From Winogradskyella_A sp963966315 (GTDB lineage: Bacteria > Bacteroidota > Bacteroidia > Flavobacteriales > Flavobacteriaceae), in contig CAWZYX010000080.1 of the NCBI GenBank assembly GCA_963966315.1, forward strand, positions 1 to 14,073: a stretch of 14,073 bases of DNA, in the 5' to 3' direction. Positions 1-7,800 of this stretch are shown here, piece by piece. A program made the position numbers and the translations under genes. The notes under the pieces were generated by a model. That model was not told where the DNA came from, made no database searches, and saw only the letters and a list, made by a program, of their open reading frames with translations. Positions within the stretch are counted from its first letter, which is position 1; each line of letters begins with the position of its first letter.

Positions 1-86
1 TGCTGAAGCAACGTATTTACAATACCAAGCCCGATGCCCCTGGAACCCCCTGTTACCAGCGCAGTATGTTCTGATTGGTTTGCCAT
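1..86 (-). CDS. SDR-family oxidoreductase, N-terminal fragment (3-oxoacyl-ACP reductase-like)
   Basis: Only the first 28 codons lie in the window; the gene runs off the left edge. The visible peptide begins MANQSEHTALVTGGSRGIG and continues LGIVNTLLQ. The TGGSRGIG segment is the TGxxxGxG dinucleotide-binding turn after the first beta strand of classical short-chain dehydrogenases/reductases, here at about residues 12-19, so this is an NAD(P)(H)-dependent oxidoreductase. The family includes FabG and many sugar and alcohol dehydrogenases. The catalytic Ser-Tyr-Lys residues are outside the window, so the substrate cannot be stated. The ATG overlaps the stop codon of the upstream era gene by one base (TGATG), which supports this start and suggests an operon with translational coupling. 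Confidence is high for the fold and low for any specific enzyme name. Confidence 0.85.
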   Translation of the reverse strand, partial: MANQSEHTALVTGGSRGIGLGIVNTLLQ

Positions 87-958
87 CAATATCCAAAACC
101 TTTTAGCTTATTGGAGTCTTTTCGCCAGTCGGCTTCGACTTTTATGAATTGCTCCAAAAAAACCTTTTTCCCAAAGAATTTTTCCATATCCAGTCTGGCC
201 TCCGTGCCCACCTTTTTGATTCTTTCTCCTTTAAAACCCAATAAAATAGCTCGCTGACTTTTGCGCTCCACATTGATCACTACCCTAATCCGGATGATTT
301 TATCATCCTCCACAAAGTCAGTCGTAACTACTTCGCAGCTATAGGGTACTTCTTTTTTATAATGCAAAAATATCTTCTCGCGGATGATCTCTGACACAAA
401 AAATCGCTCCGGCTTGTCAGTGAGCTCATCCTTTGGAAAATATGGAGGATGCTCTGGCATTTTATCCAAAATCAGCTTAAAAAGGTCTTCAATGCCATCG
501 CCGTTCAATGCAGAAATCAGGATACTTTGGGCAGGTTTAATGATTTCTTCCCAGTACTTCATTTTATCCAGTGCCTGAGATCCTTTGGCCAGATCTATTT
601 TGTTCATGATCAGGATTATTGGCATTTCAGCATTCCTCAAACGATCAATCAAACCATCATCCTCATACTTTTCGTACAGATCTGTAACAAATAAAATAAG
701 GTCAGCGTCCTCTAAGGAGCTGCTGACAAACTTCATCATCGATTTGTGCAACTGGTATTGCGGATTCAATATTCCAGGGGTGTCTGAATACACAATCTGG
801 AAATTATCCCCATTAAGAATGCCCATAATTCGGTGTCTGGTTGTCTGTGCCTTGGAGGTGATGATGGAAAGCCGCTCTCCTACAAGCTGATTCATGAGGG
901 TGGATTTACCAACATTTGGTTTACCTATGATACTAACAAAACCAGCTCGATGGGACAT
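86..958 (-). CDS. era: GTPase Era, ribosome assembly factor
   Basis: Era is an essential GTPase that binds the 3' end of 16S rRNA and helps mature the small ribosomal subunit; it acts in the cytoplasm and can associate with the membrane. The 290-residue length is normal for Era. The GTPase domain shows G1 (GKPNVGKS, residues 12-19), the effector region around T39-T40, G3 (DTPG, 59-62), G4 (NKID, 119-122) and G5 (SAL, 149-151). A C-terminal type II KH domain for RNA binding spans about 200-280. It has the GxxG loop (GFKG, 241-244), followed by the conserved KKVG and a final VKV/DWR-like stretch. The N-terminal MSHRAGFVSIIG matches the usual Era start and supports the ATG at 956-958. Only a weak AGAG stands upstream as a ribosome-binding site. 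The downstream SDR gene overlaps its stop codon. No anomaly was seen. Confidence 0.97.
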   Translation of the reverse strand: MSHRAGFVSIIGKPNVGKSTLMNQLVGERLSIITSKAQTTRHRIMGILNGDNFQIVYSDTPGILNPQYQLHKSMMKFVSSSLEDADLILFVTDLYEKYEDDGLIDRLRNAEMPIILIMNKIDLAKGSQALDKMKYWEEIIKPAQSILISALNGDGIEDLFKLILDKMPEHPPYFPKDELTDKPERFFVSEIIREKIFLHYKKEVPYSCEVVTTDFVEDDKIIRIRVVINVERKSQRAILLGFKGERIKKVGTEARLDMEKFFGKKVFLEQFIKVEADWRKDSNKLKGFGY

Positions 959-1359
959 AATCTCTTTTTTTACAAAAATAGACTATTTATCTTTTTGAGA
1001 AGTATTAGATGAAAAAAACAAAAGATTCGATCATCATTTTGCTGGAAAAAACACATAATTAGACAAACGCCAACCGAGGCCCGGAAGACTGAAGTCGAAA
1101 GAAAAGATCATCGACTTGATACCCTGATTGGTTCTATTGCAAATCTTAGGCTCTTGTAATTCCAGTCCACTGTAATTAGGTTCCCCGTCCCTACCTGACA
1201 GGTAACTTGCAGTCACCTCAATTGCCTTCAATCAAACCTGTTCGCCGTAAGTTAGGTTATTGGCAGACGCTATCGGAAAAATTCCGGCATTCGAAAATCC
1301 GACTATCAGGAGCTTATCCAAGCTCACTGAATTTTTATTCATATTAATGCCTCCGGACA
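959..1359. other. Intergenic region without a convincing gene
   Basis: These 400 bases separate the minus-strand era gene from the plus-strand initiator tRNA. The part from about 1060 to 1260 is visibly richer in G and C than its flanks. A minus-strand open frame (1034-1231, 65 codons) exists, but it would start at TTG directly after an in-frame TGA, lacks a ribosome-binding site and resembles no family I know. A 13-base perfect odd palindrome, TACCTG-A-CAGGTA, lies at 1192-1204. The region could hold a decayed gene, a structured leader or a small RNA; none can be supported from sequence alone. Confidence 0.5.
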
Positions 1360-1389
1360 TTGAATTTTAAAAGAAAATTATTACTTTTG
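1360..1389 (+). promoter_or_regulatory. Bacteroidota-type housekeeping promoter for the initiator tRNA
   Basis: A TTG at 1360-1362 and TACTTTTG at 1382-1389 are separated by 19 bases. This fits the Bacteroidota primary-sigma consensus, a -33 TTG followed 19-21 bases later by -7 TAnnTTTG. Transcription would begin near 1394-1397, about 8-10 bases before the mature tRNA 5' end at 1404, a plausible short leader for RNase P. The position immediately upstream of a tRNA gene makes a chance match unlikely. Confidence 0.75.
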
Positions 1390-1403
1390 CAGTCGAAATA
1401 AAT

Positions 1404-1476
<73 letters not shown>

Positions 1477-1483
1477 CAAAGCA

Positions 1484-1513
1484 AGCCCCTCAGGTACTCT
1501 GAGGGGCTTTTTT
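1484..1513 (+). terminator. Rho-independent terminator of the tRNA gene
   Basis: A perfect 10-base-pair stem (AGCCCCTCAG / CTGAGGGGCT) encloses the five-base loop GTACT and is followed by six T residues at 1508-1513. It begins seven bases after the tRNA and is the strongest hairpin of this type in the window. On the other strand the stem is followed by TGCTTTG, so it acts mainly on plus-strand transcripts. Confidence 0.93.
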
Positions 1514-1522
1514 ATTGTTTTC

Positions 1523-1547
1523 GGTAACGGAAATGGTAACGGTAAAT
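1523..1547 (+). repeat. Imperfect tandem repeat of GGTAACGG
   Basis: GGTAACGG occurs at 1523-1530 and again at 1535-1542, with AAAT after the first copy and TAAAT after the second. This gives two adjacent units of 12 and 13 bases. It starts ten bases after the tRNA terminator. Two copies are too few to claim a function; it might be a protein-binding site or remnant of an integration region next to the tRNA gene. Confidence 0.5.
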
Positions 1548-1672
1548 CACTTTATTATTGTAATTGCATTCAATGGTTGATTTTTCTTTAACTCATGTTT
1601 CTGGATATTTACAGTCCCATTTTTCACAATTTTAGATTGAATCTTACTCAAACCTATGTTTTTTACAATCAT
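1547..1672 (-). CDS. Possible 41-residue basic peptide (doubtful)
   Basis: An ATG-started frame on the minus strand would encode 41 residues beginning MIVKNIGLSKIQSKIVKNG and ending NAITIIK. It contains eight lysines and no cysteine. The composition is protein-like, but the frame is short, there is no clear ribosome-binding site or promoter, and I recognise no family. It could be a real small protein, the remnant of a longer gene, or chance in AT-rich DNA. Confidence 0.18.
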   Translation of the reverse strand: MIVKNIGLSKIQSKIVKNGTVNIQKHELKKNQPLNAITIIK

Positions 1673-2107
1673 TGAATTTATTATAGTGTCATCTTTTCAA
1701 GGTAAAGCGATCACAGGTGTATCAATACTTAGAGAAAATGTCGCTTACTTTGAAGCAACAGGGCATAGTTTCGAATCCTGCCATCCATTGACATATTACT
1801 TGTTAATAAGAAAGTTACAATATTACTAAATGTAATTCGCTTTTTGTTTTCAAGCCACCTGCAAGCAATATTGAAAATTCCCACATTTTAAAATCTTGAA
1901 ATTCATTAAAAGATTAAATGAACTAAATTAACCCATCCTTTAATTTTCTCTCATTCAGTCCACTTTTTGTTGAAGGCATACACCTCCACCAACTGTCTGT
2001 GTGAAAATAATTTGATAATTCTACGATACTAAATTTCCTCCTTATGTCGTATATTCGTATAGAAGCTATAATACTATTTTTTAACATTTAATAAAGTATT
2101 GTAAGGC

Positions 2108-4678
2108 ATGAAAGCCTATTTTTTTATTCCATATTTAGTCTTGTTCAGTTTAATATGTCAGGCTCAGCAATTTAATTGGGCACACAGTTATGGAGGTCAT
2201 ATTAATGATCGGGCCAATGCAACAGCAGTTGATTCTAATGGGAATATTGTGCTTGGAGGTTGGGTAAAATATGGAACTTCCTTCAATGATACCATAGTTT
2301 CAAATGGGGGAGACTTCATAATAAAATATACCCCAGAAGGGGAGATTCTGTGGTACTATGAGTTTGAAGATCATTATGATTTAGGGATTATAGACATAAT
2401 GTTTGATCAAGAAGAAAATATTTTAATAGCTGGAATTTATGAAAATTGGATTCAAATTGACACAGTTGTGTTAAGTCCTGACGATAATACATTCTTATTA
2501 AAACTTGACGCCAATGGAAAATACCAATGGATAAAAACATTCAGACCACAAAGGATTAGTTCCATAACCACCTCAAAAAATGATGAAATAATCATATCCG
2601 GATTTTATGCCAGAGATATTCATCTTGATTCAGTCGATCTTCCTGGTACTGCGGATAAGATGGATTTTTTTGTTGCCAAACTGGATAAATATGCCAATGT
2701 ATTATGGGCAAAAAGGGGTGGAGGATATGGGGATGACTATGCACATGCTGTTAAATGTGATCAACAAGATAATATATATGTGGTAGGTGAATTTAATCCT
2801 TATAATGCAACTTTTGATACTTTTGATTATAATTTGGGCTATTCAGCTGCAACAGGTTTCATTTCAAAATGGAGCAGAAACGGAGAACTTCTTTGGGTAA
2901 GGCATGGGATTCTTGGGTATAACAGTATAAACTCTGCCACAGATATTACAATTGACAGCAAAGGAAACGCCTATGTTCTAGGAGGTTTTTTCAATACTGT
3001 GATTTTTGAACATGATACTCTTTTTTCAGAAAATGTGAAAGCGGCATACCTCATGAAATATGATGCCAAAGGCAATGTGATATTTGCTCGATCTTTTGGG
3101 TCATTTGTTCATCAAAGATCAACTTCAGGTTTTCACAACTACGGGAAAGTATTTACTGATGCAAGAGATAATTTACTTGTTATTTCATCATTTTATAACA
3201 CGTTGAAAGAGGATAGGTTTACACTCAACAGTAAAGGATTGCAGGATATCTTCATAGCAAAATACAATGAAATTGGATATCCTCAATGGATTCGACAAAT
3301 AGGAGGTACTGAAATGGAATATGTAAATGATGTTGCGGTAAGCAGTGACAATCAAATTTACATTTCTGGTGAATACTCAAGCTTAACACTCGATATTGAT
3401 GGTATCAATCTGAGCAATAATAGCGGTAATTTAGATACTGATATTTTTTTTACATCCATCTTTGATACATTATCACAAATCGTTTGTCCCGAGATTATGG
3501 CTCAAGTCATATCAGAAGATTCTTTTTTTTGTGAAGGAGACTCCGTTCAATTAAGTTGCCAGACTAATTTTGGAAATTCATTTCATTGGTATTATCAAGG
3601 ATCTAAAATTGAATCTAGTTATTATCAAAAATTTTGGATTAATGAACCGGGTGAATATCAGGCTATAGTTAACAGTGAATTTATATGCCCAGATTCCTCA
3701 GAGATAATCAATATTGATCTGCGCATCAGACCCCCTGTTACCATTGATGTTTCTCCTGATAAAGTTCTATGCGAAAATGATACTTCATATTTATCGGCCA
3801 AATTGAATGTAGACTATATCTATAATTGGTCAATTGCAGACAGTTTAATTCCTAATAATGAACATATCCTAAGTGTAAATCAACCAGGTAATTATGAAGT
3901 TGAAGTGTACGATGGCTTCTGCTTTAATTCTGATTCTACTAGCATTTTATCAGGCAAGCCTGATATTAACTTAGTTGCAATCAATGGAGTAATCCTGTGT
4001 CCAGATGCTACCATTAAATTGAGTGTAAAGAAGGATTCCTCCTACCATTATGAATGGTATATTGAGGATAGGAAAATGAACACTAATACTGCTTCAATAA
4101 GTGTATTCTCAGCTGGAATATATAAAGCTTCTGTCACCAATGGTTTTTGTACGTCATATGATAGTATTTCAATTGTTGCTGGTGGAAATCCTCATGTGGA
4201 AATTGAAGCTGATTATTTGGTAATTGAGGATGGACCAATTACAATTGAAGCAGTGGGAGACCCAACTCAACATTATTATTGGTACAAGGACGGAATTCAG
4301 GGTTCAATTTGGAATGGTCAAGTAATTAATGTTATTGATACAGGATATTATCATGTTTTTGTCTATAACGAATGTGGTACTTCTTCGGATGAAGTTCAGG
4401 TATTGTACAATAGTATTCTAAGATTACCAGAAAATCAAAATAGCTGGATAAAAGTTTACCCAAATCCATTTTCTGATTTTGTCCAGGTGGAACAGACATA
4501 TAAAGATGAAATCGAGTATAAATTGTGTTCATTGGATGGCCAGATTATAAAAAGTGGTTCCTTCAAAAATCTCATCAATTATGTTGACTTAACTTATTTA
4601 CCTGCAGCAATTTATCTATGTACGTTAAAAAGAAATTCTGAAATATACAGGATAAAAATTTTTAAAGCAGAGCATTGA
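2108..4678 (+). CDS. T9SS-secreted SBBP-repeat beta-propeller protein with Ig-like domains
   Basis: This 856-residue protein should cross the inner membrane by Sec and the outer membrane by the type IX system. Residues 1-19 form a signal peptide (MKAYFFIPYLVLFSLICQA); the Cys lacks a proper lipobox, so signal peptidase I is more likely. Residues 24-455 carry about seven SBBP-type repeats (PF06739-like), recognised by K[YLW]xxxGxxxW and a following GNxYVxGxF strand; the aromatic residues lie at 24, 82, 141, 200, 263, 326 (Phe) and 394. Seven such units suggest a beta-propeller. Residues 470-768 hold four Ig/PKD-like domains with core Trp at 494, 574, 650 and 725; the first three each have a Cys pair (475/527, 555/605, 631/681). 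Residues 780-856 are the T9SS type A sorting domain, with VYPNPFSD near its start and strand-rich YLCTLKR near its end. No catalytic motif was seen. A binding or adhesive surface role is inferred. The start ATG is preceded by AAGG only one base away, a poor ribosome-binding site. Confidence 0.88.
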   Translation: MKAYFFIPYLVLFSLICQAQQFNWAHSYGGHINDRANATAVDSNGNIVLGGWVKYGTSFNDTIVSNGGDFIIKYTPEGEILWYYEFEDHYDLGIIDIMFDQEENILIAGIYENWIQIDTVVLSPDDNTFLLKLDANGKYQWIKTFRPQRISSITTSKNDEIIISGFYARDIHLDSVDLPGTADKMDFFVAKLDKYANVLWAKRGGGYGDDYAHAVKCDQQDNIYVVGEFNPYNATFDTFDYNLGYSAATGFISKWSRNGELLWVRHGILGYNSINSATDITIDSKGNAYVLGGFFNTVIFEHDTLFSENVKAAYLMKYDAKGNVIFARSFGSFVHQRSTSGFHNYGKVFTDARDNLLVISSFYNTLKEDRFTLNSKGLQDIFIAKYNEIGYPQWIRQIGGTEMEYVNDVAVSSDNQIYISGEYSSLTLDIDGINLSNNSGNLDTDIFFTSIFDTLSQIVCPEIMAQVISEDSFFCEGDSVQLSCQTNFGNSFHWYYQGSKIESSYYQKFWINEPGEYQAIVNSEFICPDSSEIINIDLRIRPPVTIDVSPDKVLCENDTSYLSAKLNVDYIYNWSIADSLIPNNEHILSVNQPGNYEVEVYDGFCFNSDSTSILSGKPDINLVAINGVILCPDATIKLSVKKDSSYHYEWYIEDRKMNTNTASISVFSAGIYKASVTNGFCTSYDSISIVAGGNPHVEIEADYLVIEDGPITIEAVGDPTQHYYWYKDGIQGSIWNGQVINVIDTGYYHVFVYNECGTSSDEVQVLYNSILRLPENQNSWIKVYPNPFSDFVQVEQTYKDEIEYKLCSLDGQIIKSGSFKNLINYVDLTYLPAAIYLCTLKRNSEIYRIKIFKAEH
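2177..3472 (+). repeat. Seven SBBP-type repeat units within the 856-residue protein
   Basis: The encoded units are 58-68 residues long, measured between the conserved aromatic residues (spacings 58, 59, 59, 63, 63, 68). Each typically reads K-[YLW]-x-x-x-G-x-x-x-W, then a polar turn, then D-x-x-x-N-x-[YL]-[VI]-x-G-x-[FYW]. The sixth unit has Phe in place of Trp. Similarity is at protein level only; the DNA copies have diverged, so the array is old. Confidence 0.75.
3515..4411 (+). repeat. Four tandem Ig/PKD-like domain units within the 856-residue protein
   Basis: The units recur every 75-80 residues, judged from the [FY]-x-W core at residues 494, 574, 650 and 725. Each ends with a G-x-Y-x-[VA]-x-V strand and, in the first three, a closing Cys after GF or FI. 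The fourth has lost the opening Cys but keeps a closing-side Cys at 756. Such Cys-bounded Ig-like domains are common in Bacteroidota surface proteins between an N-terminal repeat domain and the sorting domain. Confidence 0.7.
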
Positions 4679-4879
4679 GGCAAAGTCTGATCAATTATTG
4701 GTATTTCTTCATTCAAGAAGTAATTCATTTTTTTGATAGAATAAGGAACACTAATCTTTCAACCAACTAACAATTTAAGAGTTGCATTTTAACTGTAGGA
4801 TAGTTTTGATGAATACTGTATAATTTATTATCTTCATATCGTAATATTTTATACTTAATTTGTTACTTTTTAAGCTTAT
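4679..4879. other. Intergenic space between two surface-protein genes
   Basis: About 200 AT-rich bases. TTCTT/AAGAA at about 4706-4720 could form a five-base-pair hairpin, followed ten or so bases later by seven T residues; this is too weak to call a terminator. No TTG-N19-21-TAnnTTTG promoter is visible before the ATG at 4880; TTAATTTG (4855-4862) matches the -7 box with one mismatch but has no partner. The two genes could form one transcript. Confidence 0.4.
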
Positions 4880-7800
4880 ATGAAGTTATTTTTTTTAAAT
4901 GCATTTTGGTTAACCTTTTTTCCATCAATACTTTTTTCACAAGAGTTATTTACAGCGATCACAATTGATGCGGATAAGCAGAATTCTTTTGAGCATGCCT
5001 ATTGGTTTGATGATAATCAAGATGGGCTATATGATTTGATTTTTTACAGGGATAATCAAATTTATACTAACAACGGAAATTCTACCTTTTCCATATCTTC
5101 CAGGAATGTTCCTGAGACAGGTTATGTTTGGCGACTTACAGATTTTGATAAAAATGGTACGGTAGATATTCTAAGTTCAATTGGCAGGAGAGATGTCTAT
5201 GTTATGTACAATAATAAAAGCGGCTCATTCTCAACTCAGGAATTGCCTTTAGATCCAATATATTCTAGTTATCAATGGATTGATATAGATGGTGATGGAG
5301 ATTTGGATTATACTTTTTCCTCTGATTACATAAATGAAGAAAAATTCTCCAACAAATTATTAGCAAATATCAATAATAATGGAGTATTCAATAGCACCTA
5401 TAATTTTGACTATGAGATCTATTTTAGAGATTCAGATCAGGTGTCCAGCATTGATATCGATAATGACAGCGATGATGATTTGCTTGTTGTCAACCGTGAG
5501 GACAATAATGCTATTAAAGTATATAAATGTATTGATCAGTTAAAGTACAAGCTCGACACTTCTTTTTTAGTTACCAATGCATCAAATGGCAGAGTTTTTC
5601 CGGGTGATTCTGATCAAGACGGCGATATGGACTTCTTGTTTACAAGCAATAAGGGCACATTCCTTTATATAAACACAAATGGTAAATTCTCTTTAAGTTC
5701 ACAAATTTTTGGTTGTTATAATTATAGCACTGTTGATTGGGGAGACTTTGATAACGACGGTGACTCAGATTTTTTGCTTTCCTGCTCTGCCAGTGGAAAA
5801 GCTAAATTATATCTTTATAAGAATAAATCAGACGGAACTTTTGAAGAAATATTAGTTCGTAGTACAAGTAATAAATCAATGACAGCCAAATGGGTTGAGA
5901 TTGATGGAGATGGCTTTTTGGATATATCAATTGACCATTATCTGTGTAGTTATTGGGAAAATTCATGTTTTCAGCCATACAAAATTGAGTTCCTATTAAA
6001 CAACAACAATTCAGCACCAAATAATAGACCACCTAGCCCGAATAATCTCACATTTGATTTTGAGAATGAACGAATAGCGTGGATACAACCTTTAGGAGAT
6101 GAAACTCCATTAGAAGCAATGAATTATAATTTGCTCCTTAGTTCAGGGACAACAAAATTGGTATATCCTTTTTCAAATCTAACAACTGGCACACCAATGT
6201 TCCCTAATAAGGGGAATGTTGGTTTAAATAATTTTTACAGCACAAAATTCCTGCCTTCGGGAAACTATCAGGTAAAAGTTCAGAGCATTGATGGTGGAAT
6301 GCAAAGTTCTGAATTTTCAGAAATCTTCGAATTCGATATAGAATTGCCTCCTGAAAATATTTCGGTTGTGAACCAATCCCCATCTGATGTTGAAATTTCC
6401 TGGTCAAACCCAGTATTATATAATCAAATAATTGTTGAACGATCTTGTGATAATGGCCCATTTGAAATTATTGCTTTCTTGCCTGGCAATACGCAGGAAT
6501 TCAACGATGAAGGAATTAATGGGCAATGCACTTTAGTAAGATATAGAATCAAGGCAAAAACCAATACTAGCATTTCTGCGTATAGCGATATTTTATTAGT
6601 TGACTTATCAAGATTTTTAGCCAGAAAATACGATTTCGAAACAGATTTTTGGAAGGCATATGATATTGCCTGGGCAGACTATGATCACGATGGTGACATG
6701 GATCTTGTAGCTTTTAAATATCCAGAACTGGAAATATATAGAAATGAGGCTGATGACGGATTTGTTTTGGTGCAAGTATTGCAAAATCCTGGTGAGCTAT
6801 TTCCAATTTTGGACTGGTATGATATAGATAATGACAATTATCCAGACATCTTAGCCTCTTATTACAATGAGGGGATTTATACAATCAAAAATCAAGGTCA
6901 AGATAGATTTGAAATAACTAACACTTCAAGTCCATTACCATGTTTAAGTACGATAGGGGATTTAGATAGAAATGGAATAATAGATATAGTTTATCAAAAA
7001 AACAACAAAGTGTGCTATTCTAGTATTGATAGTATTTCAGACCATGTTTTATATGAATTTGAAGATGAAATAGATGGACTATTCAGCATTATAACTGGAG
7101 ACTTTAACAAGGATTATTATTCAGACATATTTTTATTTGGTATGGAGAGTATTTATTTAGAAAGCCAGGGGGAGCTACAATATGAAATATATCCCATGTC
7201 TGATGATTTCAACATAAAAGAACTTCACTCAAGAATTGGGTGTCTTCGCGAAACAGATTTAAACAATGACGGTAAGCATGATATAGTCTTATCTTATACA
7301 AATTCAATTGATCAATCAAACCACATTGGATTTATTACTCTGGATGAAAATGGAGCACGCCTTCAAACTGTTGCAAATATTATTCCTGAGCACAACCCTA
7401 TACTTCATGTTGGCGATTTTGACAATGACGGAAATTCAGATATATGTATTCAGCGAATATTTGAAGAATCTTTGGGTGAAGTTGTTTCTCCTGGCCTCTA
7501 CATACAAGACGATATGCAATTTAAATACCATGAAATGGTCAAACATATGGAAGTTCGGGATTTGTTTGAAACTATTGATATTGATGCTGATGGCGATCTT
7601 GATATAATAACTAATGGATTGGATGAAGAGAATCAGGAATTTATTGGATTGAAATTGGAAAATAGGGCTAATGGATTTTATTCAGTAGCTAATATGGCAC
7701 CTAACCCTCCTAGTGAATTAATACTTGATTATACAGAAAACAATATTATCGTTGAATGGAATCAAGGAAGTGACGATCTTACTTCAACATCTGCTCTCAC

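Larger units (their letters stand above)
1514..2107. other. Non-coding region between the tRNA and the first surface-protein gene
   Basis: Nearly 600 AT-rich bases hold no long open frame. Three small items stand out: a near-tandem repeat at 1523-1547, a 41-codon minus-strand ORF at 1547-1672, and a stretch at 1761-1786 resembling a tRNA 3' half. A weak inverted repeat (AATCTT at 1892-1897, AAGATT at 1910-1915) has a 12-base loop. I could not find a TTG-N19-21-TAnnTTTG promoter properly spaced upstream of the gene at 2108; TATATTCG at 2050-2057 matches the -7 box with one mismatch but has no partner. Confidence 0.6.

Noticed and set aside
75..890. Several plus-strand open frames of 60-101 codons opposite era
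   Set aside because: They are antisense shadows of the well-supported era gene, with no domain, signal or start context of their own.
973..980. TATTTTTG on the minus strand as the -7 box of an era promoter
   Set aside because: No TTG lies 19-21 bases upstream and it would leave an 8-base leader; likely chance in AT-rich DNA.
1034..1231. 65-codon minus-strand open frame upstream of era
   Set aside because: It begins at TTG immediately after an in-frame TGA, has no ribosome-binding site and resembles no known family; kept only as an observation on the region.
2150..2170. Lipoprotein signal (Cys at residue 17 of the 856-residue protein)
   Set aside because: The residue before the Cys is Ile rather than Gly, Ala or Ser, so there is no lipobox; an ordinary Sec cleavage before the Gln pair fits better.
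7308..7607. 99-codon plus-strand frame inside the giant gene, rich in Leu and Ile
   Set aside because: It is a +1 shadow of the FG-GAP frame; its hydrophobic look comes from the AT-rich codons of the real gene.
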